From Granulosicoccaceae sp. 1_MG-2023 (GTDB lineage Bacteria; Pseudomonadota; Gammaproteobacteria; Granulosicoccales; Granulosicoccaceae), in contig JAUOPI010000003.1 in the NCBI GenBank assembly GCA_030546905.1, positions 124,001-188,000 on the forward strand: a stretch of DNA of 64,000 nt. Direction: 5' to 3'. Below are positions 17,738 through 28,747 of this stretch, piece by piece; the first letter of the stretch is position 1, and each line of letters starts with the position of its first letter. The notes under the pieces are model-generated. The model saw nothing but the letters and a program-made list of their open reading frames with translations, searched no databases and had not been told where the DNA came from. The position numbers and the translations under genes are program-made.

Positions 17738-17744
17738 CCGCCCC
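17723..17744 (+). terminator. GC-rich hairpin spanning the dehydrogenase stop codon
   Basis: GGGGCGGC and GCCGCCCC pair perfectly around a CTGGTA loop, so the stop codon sits in the loop and stem. No immediate T run follows on the plus strand (TTTT comes seven bases later), so terminator activity is uncertain. It lies between two convergent genes only 17 bases apart. Confidence 0.45.
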
Positions 17745-17754
17745 GCGACAGGTT

Positions 17755-18942
17755 TTAATCGACTATCACCAGAATATAGTCGGAGTAGCCTTCGTACTCG
17801 GCCTCGATATACACGGAGTCGCTACCGCTGATGGACAGCTCACCCTTGTTACTCGAGCTGTTACCCACCGAGATGTAAGACGAGCCCGGTGAGACTTCCG
17901 ACCACTCGGCATCATCGGTCACGTCGTCGACGGTGCCATCGGTATAAGCCACCCACAATGTCAGCTCATAACCGTCATCGCCCGTATCGAGGGTGATGCT
18001 GTTGGAGCTGCTGCTGTAGATGTAGATGCTGTCGATTTGCAGCTCTTCGGCGGTCACGCCGGTGGTGGCAGTCAGGCCGCCGCACACCGCCGAGACGGTC
18101 GTGCTGCCTTCTTCGTTAGCCGTCAGCTCACCGACCTCGCTGTCCGAAAAGCTGGCAATATCCGTATCCAGAGTGCTCCAGCGTGTGGCCAGCGTGATAT
18201 CGGAGCTCGCGCCGTCAGTCCAGCTGCCGGTGGCGGTGTATTGTTGCGTTTCGTCAACGGTCACCGTCGTCTCATCGGGCGAGATCGTCAGCCCGCTCAG
18301 CGTATCGAGTATCGTCACATCCTGCGAGGCACTGACCCCGTCCAGGGTCGCCGTCACCGTCACAGCGCCGGAGTGATGCAGCACCAGCTCATCGTCATCG
18401 CCGACCTTATCGATCCAGGCCAGATTGGTATCCGAACTGCTCCACGTCGGCGAGTCCAGCAGTTCGCGCGTGCTGCCGTCGCTGTAGGTGCCCACACCCA
18501 TGAGCGGCGTGCTGAGACACTCGTCGTACTCGTCCTCCACATTCAGTTCCAGCGCCGTCAGATCGGCAGTACGCACAGTCAGGGTCTGTGAGGCTTCCAG
18601 CCCGGCCAGGCTGGCGACAATCGAGGCACTGCCGTCGGCCACCGCGGTAACCGTACCGCTGTCATCCACCTGCGCGACGCTGTCGTCCGAACTCTCCCAG
18701 GTGACCGTATCGGTCAGGTCATACTCATCGCCGCTGTCACTGCTGCCACTGGCGCTGGCCTGAAAGCTCTGGCCGGCATTGACCAGCGAGGCTTCCAGCG
18801 TCACCGACACGGCGCTGATACCCAGTCCCGCCACTTCATCGGCCTGCAGAAACTCCGACATGCCGCTTTCATTGCTGTCGCAGGCGCCCAGCAACAACAG
18901 CAGCGACAACACCGCACCGGCCCGGGTCAAATCAGAACGCAT
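17755..18942 (-). CDS. Lipoprotein with about four bacterial Ig-like (BIG2-type) repeats
   Basis: A 395-residue protein from the ATG at 18942. A lipobox LLGAC puts the lipidated Cys at residue 21, and Asp follows it at +2. An inner-membrane retention signal is therefore possible by the E. coli rule, although surface display would fit the repeats. Four repeats of about 80 residues follow the BIG2 pattern, each with a W-(E/S)-S-(S/T)-D segment such as VTWESSDDSVAQV and TWSSSDTNLAWI and a closing VTATLDG or VTVSA strand. It is very rich in Ser, Thr and Asp. The start codon overlaps the last 11 bases of the upstream barrel gene, so the two are translated together. Binding partners are unknown. 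Confidence 0.75.
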   Translation of the reverse strand: MRSDLTRAGAVLSLLLLLGACDSNESGMSEFLQADEVAGLGISAVSVTLEASLVNAGQSFQASASGSSDSGDEYDLTDTVTWESSDDSVAQVDDSGTVTAVADGSASIVASLAGLEASQTLTVRTADLTALELNVEDEYDECLSTPLMGVGTYSDGSTRELLDSPTWSSSDTNLAWIDKVGDDDELVLHHSGAVTVTATLDGVSASQDVTILDTLSGLTISPDETTVTVDETQQYTATGSWTDGASSDITLATRWSTLDTDIASFSDSEVGELTANEEGSTTVSAVCGGLTATTGVTAEELQIDSIYIYSSSSNSITLDTGDDGYELTLWVAYTDGTVDDVTDDAEWSEVSPGSSYISVGNSSSNKGELSISGSDSVYIEAEYEGYSDYILVIVD

Positions 18943-19468
18943 AGCTTGCCCCCAGACCGAAGTTGTCATTTTGCATATCATCCTCAAGAAACCACCGCGA
19001 GTAGGTCAGACCCATAGCCAGCCCCGGCAGGCGGTTGCGGCTGACCAGCAATTCCACCCCGATCGTCACCGTCGGGCCTTTAAACCACTCACTACCGGGG
19101 TAGTCCTCCCCGTCGAGCGAGCCGTCCAGTTGCAACTCGCCGTAACCGACACTGACCCAGGCATGACCGCCGAACTCGTCCGGCGACTGCAGGCGCACGG
19201 CCACACCACGGAAATCACCCGTCTCGATGGACAGACCGTCTTTCTCATGCTCACGGCTTCCCCACCCGAGCTGTATCTCCGGGCCTATGCCGTAGTGGCT
19301 CAGCCAGCCTGCGCTGGCCAGCCATTGCTGGGGATAATAAGAAGTGTCGTTAAGTTTTAAGTCCTGCACCTGGTAATAAAGTGAGCCGAAGAATCCCTCG
19401 GCCTGCACCGGCCCGGCAGCAAGTGCGCCGCCCAGCAATCCGGCGGTCAGCAGCGTGACTGTTTTCAT
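18932..19468 (-). CDS. Small outer-membrane beta-barrel protein
   Basis: A 178-residue protein with a signal peptide ending near PVQA. Alternating hydrophobic/polar strands (for example IGPEIQLGWGSRE, HAWVSVGYGELQL, PTVTIGVELLVS, LAMGLTYSRWFL) and a C-terminal phenylalanine (GASYAF) are marks of a BAM-assembled barrel of about eight strands. No enzyme signature is seen. It overlaps the Ig-like lipoprotein gene downstream; the pair may form one surface unit. It resembles uncharacterised YfaZ/OmpW-like small barrels only in general form. Confidence 0.7.
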   Translation of the reverse strand: MKTVTLLTAGLLGGALAAGPVQAEGFFGSLYYQVQDLKLNDTSYYPQQWLASAGWLSHYGIGPEIQLGWGSREHEKDGLSIETGDFRGVAVRLQSPDEFGGHAWVSVGYGELQLDGSLDGEDYPGSEWFKGPTVTIGVELLVSRNRLPGLAMGLTYSRWFLEDDMQNDNFGLGASYAF

Positions 19469-19578
19469 GTTAATTCCAAAATTTCACATCGGGTTAATCG
19501 GCACAGTATAGTCAAAGCCCTGTCAGTCTTTGTCACCTGACTGTGCGATCGTCCCAACCTTACGCGAAGCTAATATTT

Positions 19579-20721
19579 TCAGGCCTGCGGATCCTCGTCG
19601 CCGTCCGCACCGGAGGCCAGCGATGATTGCGCCTCATCCGCTTCGCGCTCACGGCGGGTACGGAAACCTGTCTCCGGCAGCCAGTCCCTGAATTCGAGAC
19701 CGTAGATCTCCCAGGTTGTGACAAACAGTGCAGCGATAATCGGGCCAATCATGAAACCGGCAAAACCAAACATGATAATGCCGCCGAGGGTGCTGAAGAA
19801 AATCATCAACTCGTGCAACTGCGTGTCATTGCCCACCAGACGCGGACGCAACACATTGTCGATCGAGCCCACCACCGCTGCGCAGTACACAGCCAGCACC
19901 ACGGCCTGCCAGATCTCGCCTACGGCAATAAGGTAGACCGTAGCGGGAATCCAGATCAGCGCCGTCCCCACGCCCGGCACCACCGACAGGAACATCATCA
20001 CCACCGCCCAGAGCAAAGCGCTGGGCACGCCCAGCAGCCAGAATCCCAGGCCGGCAAACGCGCCTTGCAAAAAGCCGATCACCGCCGTGCCTTTAAGCGT
20101 CGCACGGCCGACCGAGGTAAAACGCGCCAGCAGCTGCTGTTCGTCACTATCGTCAAGCGGCAGGTAGTAAAGGATTTTTTTGACCAGCACGTCGCCGTCG
20201 AGCAGGAAGAAAAACATCGTGTACAGGACGACAAACACCAGCACCACGACATTCACCGTCCCCACCGTGGCCGACTGCACCAGATCAACAACGGTTTTAC
20301 TGATCCCGCCGACAAACGTGCCCAGATGCTCCAGCACCGCATCCCGGTACGGCAAAAGCGTGTCATAAAAAGGCAGGCCGCTGAGCATTTCACTGATCAT
20401 GCCCGGCTCGGCCAGATGCTGTTGTATCCAGGGCTTCGCCTGCGAAGCGATATCCAGCGCCTGGGCCACCACCGTGGCCGAAATCACCAACACCGGCACC
20501 ACCACAAACAGCAAGGCACTGACCACAGTCAGCCCCGAGGCCAGCGCCTCACGGCCGCCGACCAGCCCCCGCATCCGCTGATAAAACGGATTGAACAAGG
20601 CCGCGAACAGCCCGGCCAGAAAGATCGCTTTCAGGAACGGTCCGATCATGCTTAGAAACAGGGCAGAAATGCCAAAAGCGACCGCCAGTACGACGGTCCG
20701 GTTGACGGTCATTTGATTCAC
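19579..20721 (-). CDS. AI-2E family transporter (PerM/YdiK-like)
   Basis: A 380-residue protein with about seven to eight hydrophobic segments. LFNPFYQRMRG near residue 45, VGRATLKGTAVIGFLQGAFAG and the later VPGVGTALIWIPA and LGGIIMFGFAGFMIGPI blocks are diagnostic of the AI-2E/PerM family. The family name comes from E. coli TqsA; other members are ion or solute transporters, so quorum-signal export should not be assumed. It is a single gene, divergent from the zinc-related lipoprotein gene. Confidence 0.87.
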   Translation of the reverse strand: MNQMTVNRTVVLAVAFGISALFLSMIGPFLKAIFLAGLFAALFNPFYQRMRGLVGGREALASGLTVVSALLFVVVPVLVISATVVAQALDIASQAKPWIQQHLAEPGMISEMLSGLPFYDTLLPYRDAVLEHLGTFVGGISKTVVDLVQSATVGTVNVVVLVFVVLYTMFFFLLDGDVLVKKILYYLPLDDSDEQQLLARFTSVGRATLKGTAVIGFLQGAFAGLGFWLLGVPSALLWAVVMMFLSVVPGVGTALIWIPATVYLIAVGEIWQAVVLAVYCAAVVGSIDNVLRPRLVGNDTQLHELMIFFSTLGGIIMFGFAGFMIGPIIAALFVTTWEIYGLEFRDWLPETGFRTRREREADEAQSSLASGADGDEDPQA

Positions 20722-20799
20722 ATTCGGACTCCGGTTGATTCCGCCCGAGAGTGTGGCCGATGCAGCCGGCGCTGTCGAGCCACGCCCGGCGGCAGCGCC

Positions 20800-20830
20800 T
20801 TGCCCCGTGCAAATGTTATGTTATAACATC
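20800..20830 (+). promoter_or_regulatory. Zur box over the promoter of the zinc-uptake pair
   Basis: TGTTAT-GTT-ATAACA at 20814-20828 fits the gammaproteobacterial Zur palindrome (TGTTATAnTATAACA). Flanking bases extend it to ATGTTAT-GTT-ATAACAT. TTGCCC at 20800-20805 and TATAAC at 20822-20827 are 16 bases apart and could be the -35 and -10, so Zur-Zn would cover the -10. Confidence 0.85.
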
Positions 20831-20882
20831 TCGCGCTTCGTCAGTTTTTGTCCTTAAACCTTTACACAACGGAACCGACCCG

Positions 20883-21959
20883 ATGAAACCCACACTGCGT
20901 AAACCCGCCTCCCGGCTCGTGCTGGCCGCAGCACTCTCTGCTCTTGTCGCCTGCTCAGATGATGACAACAATGACGAGGTTCTGACTGATACCGATGCGG
21001 AGCAAAACATCGATCAGGAAGAAAATACAACAGATGACACCAACATCATCAGCGATACCGGCCTCCCGGAAGGTCTGTCCTTAAGCCTGCTTGACACCAA
21101 CTCCGGCGCTTATTACCAGTTTGACACCGACAGCGGCGTACTCACCGACCTCAACGAAGCGGCCGCGGCCAGCGAAGACAGCGCCGTGCAGAAGCTGGCC
21201 ATTAGCGACACCTCCGTGCTGGGCAGTTTTTTCCACTGGCCGGATTTCCGCGAAGTCGACGGTGAGGATGTTTTCGACAATAAATACCTGCTGATGACGC
21301 CCGATTACGTGGCAGGCGACACCATCGATGACAGCGTATTTATCCAACTGGTGCACTTTCACGGCGACACCCTGGCCGCGCACAGCGCCGACGAATTTGC
21401 CGGACTGGAAGAAGGCAGCGCCAAAGCCGAAGGCCTGGCCCGCCTGAACAGTGCCGTCGCCGCGCAACAGGCACTCAGCGAGGAAGTGGCCGAAGCCATG
21501 CCTGAAGGTGAAACCCTGTGCCGCGCTTTTGTAGACCCCTATATCGCCTACGAGCTCAGCGAAGAACATGATCATGAGCACGACGATGCCGACGAAGCCC
21601 ATGAAGAAGACGACGACCACACCCTGATCCATATGGCCCTGAGTGACAGTGGCCGGATGTATTTTATGAGCGAAGGCGAAGACGGCCTGAGCGAGACCCA
21701 GGGTTTTGTCAAACTCGACGATGTGACCAGCATTGCTGACTGCGACCGCACTACCATCGCCCGTACCAGTGAAGACGGTGTACTGGTCTTTATCCCCGAC
21801 ACCCAAATGCTGTATCTGGTCGACTCACACGGCGGTGACTACCACCAGCACTCCAGCTGGGATCTCGATGTCATCCTCGGCGAAGGCGGACGCGCCGATA
21901 TGCTCGCTGTGCTTGGCGCCGGCTCCGAAGAAGAGCACGACCACGACCACGACGAATAA
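20883..21959 (+). CDS. Zur-regulated His/Asp-rich lipoprotein
   Basis: A 358-residue protein from the ATG at 20883; the open stretch upstream overlaps the Zur box and is not translated. The lipobox is LVAC with Cys24 and Asp at +2. An acidic, low-complexity segment follows. Then come about 180 residues with repeated strand-like blocks: LSLLDTNSGAYYQFD, LAISDTSVLGSFFHWPDF, IHMALSDSGRMYFMSEG and LVFIPDTQMLYLVDSHGGDYHQH. A metal-rich loop HDHEHDDADEAHEEDDDH lies near residues 225-245, and the protein ends in EEEHDHDHDE. These are zinc-binding-type clusters. It overlaps the TonB receptor (TAATG) and lies just after a Zur box. I infer a periplasmic or surface zinc trap handing metal to or from the receptor; no known domain is recognised with certainty. 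Confidence 0.8.
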   Translation: MKPTLRKPASRLVLAAALSALVACSDDDNNDEVLTDTDAEQNIDQEENTTDDTNIISDTGLPEGLSLSLLDTNSGAYYQFDTDSGVLTDLNEAAAASEDSAVQKLAISDTSVLGSFFHWPDFREVDGEDVFDNKYLLMTPDYVAGDTIDDSVFIQLVHFHGDTLAAHSADEFAGLEEGSAKAEGLARLNSAVAAQQALSEEVAEAMPEGETLCRAFVDPYIAYELSEEHDHEHDDADEAHEEDDDHTLIHMALSDSGRMYFMSEGEDGLSETQGFVKLDDVTSIADCDRTTIARTSEDGVLVFIPDTQMLYLVDSHGGDYHQHSSWDLDVILGEGGRADMLAVLGAGSEEEHDHDHDE

Positions 21960-24079
21960 TGTCCGTGTCCTCTGCCATGATGCTTGCGGGTCTCAGACCC
22001 GCAAGCCTTTCCCTTCTCTGCGTGATCTGCGCCCTGCCCGGCAACGCGCGGGCTGCCGACGAAATACAACTCGAGGAACTGGAGGTACAGGGCGATTACC
22101 CCGGCAGCGCCGCTGAGCAGAGCCGTCCTGCACAGCGCTTGCGCTCCGATGCCGCTAACGAAACCCTCGGCGGCTATCTCGATTCACTGCCCAATGTGGA
22201 CAGCAGCAGCTACGGCGAAGCGGTCGGCCGGCCTGTCGTGCGCGGCATGAGCGGCTACAGGGTTGGCATATTGCAAAACGACAATGCCGTCTCCGATCTG
22301 TCGGCCATGAGTCACGACCACGCTGTCGCCGTGGCACCGGCCAGCGCCGAGCGTATCGAGTTGCTCAAAGGTCCGGCCTCACTGCTGTATGCCGCCCGGG
22401 CCGGCGGCATCGTACGCCTCAGCGACTGGCTCGACGCCCCCTTCCCCGCCGCCGGCTTGCACGGCACCCTGCGCGCGCAGCTACGGCCTGATCCGCAGGG
22501 ACACAGCCTCGACGCGCGGACCACCGTGGCCGGTGAGAAATGGCTGTTCCGGGCCGGCGCGCTTGACCAACACAACAATGCCTACCGCGACGGTCACGGC
22601 AATACCATCGGCGACAGTGATCTTGAAACACAGCAATACCAGGCAGCACTGGGCTGGCGCGGGCACGCCGCCAGTGAATGGCTGCTCTCGGCCACCCGGC
22701 TGGAAAAAGACTACGGCATCCCCAACCTGACCGACGAGTCCACACGCATCCATATGCGCAGCGACGATATCGGCCTGAAAGGCCGCATCTGGCCCGACAG
22801 CCGCTGGCTCGAAGAAGCCACCGTGGAATTGCGGCATAACGATTACCTGCACGACGAAACCGAAGGGGGGCGCAAAGACGGTTTATTCGGGCAAAAACGC
22901 AACAGCGCCTCGCTGAATCTGGTCTGGCAAAGCGCCCGCTGGCGCGGTGAAACGCGGCTGACACTGGCCGACAGCACGCTTAAAGTCTGTCATGAGCACG
23001 GCGCCTGTGATGACTTCGCCGACGCCTCACGCAGCGGCAATCCGCTGGGTGAATCGGTACTGCAATACCAGACCAACACCGGCCTGCCCTACAGCCACGG
23101 CCACCCGATGCCCGATACACGCAGCCGCACAGCAGGCCTGTCGGCGCGTGCCGAACGCTCACTGAACGGGCCGATGAATCTGACCCTCGGCGCCAATCTG
23201 CACTACCGCTCACTGAGCGCCGACCCGGATAATATTCAGGAGCAATGGGTCTATCCGACGCAACTGGACCCGCACTACTACGATGACCGCAATGACCTGA
23301 GCCGCAGCCTGTCGGCCGGCCTGAGCGGTCAGCTGCGCCGTCTCGACTGGCAGCTCAGCCTCAGTTATCTGCAGCGACTACCCAGTGCCGATGAGCTCTA
23401 TTGGAACGGCTTTCACCACGCCACCGACAGCTATATTTTCGGCAATCCGGATCTGGACACCGAGCGCAGCGTGAATATCGACGCCGACCTGCGCTGGCAA
23501 CACCGCAGCCACCGGCTGGCGCTTTCCGCATTTAACTACCACTTCAGCGATTACATCTATCAGTCCGCTGCCAGCGACGCCGACGGCAATACGCTCAGCG
23601 ACCCCTTTCATCTCAGCGAGGTCTGGTTTACCGCCCGGACCGGCGCGGATTTCCGCGGTGGCTCAGTGCGCTATGAAAACACCGCCCTGCAGCTGCAGGG
23701 CACTCCGCTGACCCTGTGGGCGCAAGTGGACCTGATCCGCTCGGAAGATGAACAGGGCGATACCCTGCCGCGCACAGCGCCGCTCAGCACAGAAACCGGT
23801 GTCAGCTACGACAACGCAGGCTGGCAGGCCAGACTCAGCGCCCGTCACACCCACCGCGCCGACAAGCTCGCGCCCGGCGAGAATCCGACCGACGGCTACA
23901 CCTGGCTCAGCGCCTATCTGGAACGTCGCCTGAACCTGCGCGGGCAGGAACTGCAGTTGTGGCTGAAAGCGGAAAACCTGCTTGACGAGCAGGCTTACAA
24001 CCACCTTTCGGTTCTCAAAGACACCGCCCCGCGGCCCGGCCGGCAGATCAGTATCGGCCTGCAACTGAACCTGCCTTGA
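21959..24079 (+). CDS. znuD: ZnuD-like TonB-dependent zinc receptor
   Basis: A 706-residue outer-membrane receptor. A signal peptide ends near ARAADE. The plug (about 40-170) has VVRGMSGYRVGILQNDNAV and SHDHAVAVAPASAERIELLKGPASLL, matching the ZnuD plug. The barrel carries a loop KVCHEHGACDDF with two Cys and two His, as in the zinc-binding loop of Neisseria ZnuD, and GHP and HH clusters in later loops. The C-terminal strand is ISIGLQLNLP. Its ATG overlaps the stop of the His-rich lipoprotein gene by one base, so both are under the same Zur box. It should import zinc or a zinc chelate; no TonB gene is in the window. Confidence 0.88.
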   Translation: MSVSSAMMLAGLRPASLSLLCVICALPGNARAADEIQLEELEVQGDYPGSAAEQSRPAQRLRSDAANETLGGYLDSLPNVDSSSYGEAVGRPVVRGMSGYRVGILQNDNAVSDLSAMSHDHAVAVAPASAERIELLKGPASLLYAARAGGIVRLSDWLDAPFPAAGLHGTLRAQLRPDPQGHSLDARTTVAGEKWLFRAGALDQHNNAYRDGHGNTIGDSDLETQQYQAALGWRGHAASEWLLSATRLEKDYGIPNLTDESTRIHMRSDDIGLKGRIWPDSRWLEEATVELRHNDYLHDETEGGRKDGLFGQKRNSASLNLVWQSARWRGETRLTLADSTLKVCHEHGACDDFADASRSGNPLGESVLQYQTNTGLPYSHGHPMPDTRSRTAGLSARAERSLNGPMNLTLGANLHYRSLSADPDNIQEQWVYPTQLDPHYYDDRNDLSRSLSAGLSGQLRRLDWQLSLSYLQRLPSADELYWNGFHHATDSYIFGNPDLDTERSVNIDADLRWQHRSHRLALSAFNYHFSDYIYQSAASDADGNTLSDPFHLSEVWFTARTGADFRGGSVRYENTALQLQGTPLTLWAQVDLIRSEDEQGDTLPRTAPLSTETGVSYDNAGWQARLSARHTHRADKLAPGENPTDGYTWLSAYLERRLNLRGQELQLWLKAENLLDEQAYNHLSVLKDTAPRPGRQISIGLQLNLP

Positions 24080-24083
24080 CAGT

Positions 24084-24120
24084 CTGCCCCCCGCACGGCG
24101 CTTGAGCCGGACGGGGGCAG
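24084..24120 (+). terminator. Nested hairpin after znuD, containing the next gene's -35
   Basis: Outer arms CTGCCCCC (24084-24091) and GGGGGCAG (24113-24120) enclose an inner CGGC/GCCG stem. Only TT follows, so it is a weak intrinsic terminator at best. TTGAGC of the following promoter lies within the loop. Confidence 0.5.
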
Positions 24121-24130
24121 TTCCTATACT
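24102..24130 (+). promoter_or_regulatory. Sigma-70 promoter for the radical SAM gene
   Basis: TTGAGC (24102-24107), a 17-base spacer and TATACT (24125-24130) precede the ATG at 24161 by about 30 bases. The -35 is inside the hairpin formed by the end of the znuD transcript. Confidence 0.6.
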
Positions 24131-24160
24131 GGCGCGCTTGACCCGTCGGTAACCCGCACC

Positions 24161-27143
<2,983 letters not shown>

Positions 27144-27154
27144 GACGGCCTGAG

Positions 27155-28309
27155 ATGCGGATCAACTGGCCTGACGGCATCGACGAAGCGGTCTTTCTGC
27201 GCGATTACTGGCAGAAAAAACCGCTGCTGATCCGCAACGCTTTTCCGGACTGGGACAATCCGCTCAGTCCGGAAGAGCTGGCCGGCCTGTCGCTGGAAGA
27301 CGATATTCCTTCGCGTCTGATCCGTGAGATCAGCCCCACCGAATGGACGCTGCAACACGGACCACTTGACGAGGCCACACTGACCGGCCTGCCCGCCTAC
27401 GGCTATTCCCTGCTGGTCTCGGATATCGAAAAACTGCTGCCGGACTTTATTACCTATGTGCAGCCGTTCCGCTTTATTCCCGACTGGCGCATCGACGATC
27501 TGATGATCAGCTACGCCCCGGAAGGCGGTTCGGTCGGCCCGCACACCGATCAGTACGATGTGTTCCTGTTGCAGGCCAGCGGCACCCGTGAATGGCGTCT
27601 CGGTGACGGCCCCGTCAGCGACCCGGAACTGCTGCCGCTGCCAGACCTGAAAATCCTGCGTGATTTCAAGCCCGCTCACACGCACACCCTGTCGCCCGGT
27701 GATCTGCTCTATCTGCCGCCGCGCCTCGCCCATCACGGCATTTCCCGCGATGACCGCTGCATGACCTGGTCGGTTGGCTTCAGAGCACCTTCAGCGGCAG
27801 CCATGGTGGCCGATTTCGGCCGCTTTCTCGGCAGCAAAATCAACGCTGACACGCTCTATCCGGACCCGGATCTGGCAGCGCAAAAAAATCCCGGCGAAAT
27901 CACACCGCACGCCATAGGCAAGTTAACGCAAATGCTCAAAGATCATCTGATCACCGACGAAACCCTGTTCGCAGAATGGGTCGGACGCTTTCTGACCGAA
28001 GCCGGCTCCAGCGGCTGGCTTGGTCCCGACGCCGACGACAGCGATAGCGCTGCGCTGCTGGCCACACTTGAGGAAACGCCGGCACTGGAACGCTGCACCC
28101 AATCACGCCTGGCCTTTGTCGCCGGCGAAGAACAATGCAGCTTTTTCGTCAATGGTGAGTGCTTCAGTGCCGGACAGGCACTGGCCGAAGCGCTGTGCCG
28201 TGATTACCGCTACAACAGCGCCGATCTGCAAGCCCTGGCCAACACCCGCGCCGACCGCCAGCTGCTGGCCGAACTGATCAAGCGGCAGGTTCTGCTACCG
28301 GTCGAATAG
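27155..28309 (+). CDS. roxA: Ribosomal protein uL16 arginine 3-hydroxylase (RoxA/YcfD, JmjC cupin)
   Basis: A 384-residue Fe(II)/2-oxoglutarate oxygenase. It starts with FLRDYWQKKPLLIRNAF, the YcfD opening. The cupin iron site is in GPHTDQYDVF (His, Asp) with the third ligand in PRLAHHGIS; TWSVGFRAPS follows as in YcfD. The C-terminal part forms the dimerisation and winged-helix domains. E. coli YcfD hydroxylates Arg81 of uL16. The placement directly after purB is seen in other gammaproteobacteria. A GNAT gene follows closely. Confidence 0.92.
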   Translation: MRINWPDGIDEAVFLRDYWQKKPLLIRNAFPDWDNPLSPEELAGLSLEDDIPSRLIREISPTEWTLQHGPLDEATLTGLPAYGYSLLVSDIEKLLPDFITYVQPFRFIPDWRIDDLMISYAPEGGSVGPHTDQYDVFLLQASGTREWRLGDGPVSDPELLPLPDLKILRDFKPAHTHTLSPGDLLYLPPRLAHHGISRDDRCMTWSVGFRAPSAAAMVADFGRFLGSKINADTLYPDPDLAAQKNPGEITPHAIGKLTQMLKDHLITDETLFAEWVGRFLTEAGSSGWLGPDADDSDSAALLATLEETPALERCTQSRLAFVAGEEQCSFFVNGECFSAGQALAEALCRDYRYNSADLQALANTRADRQLLAELIKRQVLLPVE

Positions 28310-28318
28310 ATCCTGTTG

Positions 28319-28744
28319 ATGTCTTGTCAGATCCGCATTACCGACTGGGATACAGACCGCGAAGCCCTCAGCGCAATCCGCATGACGGTATTTGTCGATG
28401 AACAGAAGGTTCCGGAAGAACTGGAGCTGGATGAAGAAGACGCCGACGCTGTACATGCGCTGGCGCTGGACGGGGATCTGCCGGTCGGTACCGCACGCTT
28501 GCTGCCCGACGGGCGGATCGGCCGTATGGCGGTGCTCAAATCACATCGCGGCAGTGGCGTGGGCGCGGCGCTTTTACGCGCCCTGATTGATCTGGCCGCG
28601 CAACGCGGCCATCACGAACTGGTGCTGAACGCCCAGCTGCAGGCAATCGGCTTTTACGAGCATCTGGGATTTTGCGCCTACGGCGGCGAATTTGACGATG
28701 CCGGCATCCCTCACCGGGCCATGCGGCTGAAACTCAGCCGCTGA
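28319..28744 (+). CDS. GNAT family N-acetyltransferase, ElaA/YjcF-like
   Basis: A 141-residue protein. IRMTVFVDEQKVPEELELDEED is the opening of the YjcF/ElaA group, and RMAVLKSHRGSGVGAALL is the acetyl-CoA-binding motif A. AIGFYEHLGFCAYGGEF closes the fold. The ATG at 28319 lies nine bases after the roxA stop; an in-frame TTG one codon earlier is less likely. The substrate is unknown. It is third in the purB-roxA run and convergent with a sulfotransferase gene three bases away. Confidence 0.85.
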   Translation: MSCQIRITDWDTDREALSAIRMTVFVDEQKVPEELELDEEDADAVHALALDGDLPVGTARLLPDGRIGRMAVLKSHRGSGVGAALLRALIDLAAQRGHHELVLNAQLQAIGFYEHLGFCAYGGEFDDAGIPHRAMRLKLSR

Positions 28745-28747
28745 ATC

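Noticed and set aside
19627-20655. 342-codon His/Gln-rich plus-strand frame opposite the AI-2E transporter gene
   Set aside because: The His/Gln composition is the reverse-strand image of hydrophobic codons in the membrane protein, not a metal-binding protein.
21545-21625. His-rich stretch as a ZinT or zinc-metallochaperone (YciC/CobW) signature
   Set aside because: The protein lacks the ZinT calycin motifs and the GTPase motifs of CobW proteins; only the metal-rich composition is shared.
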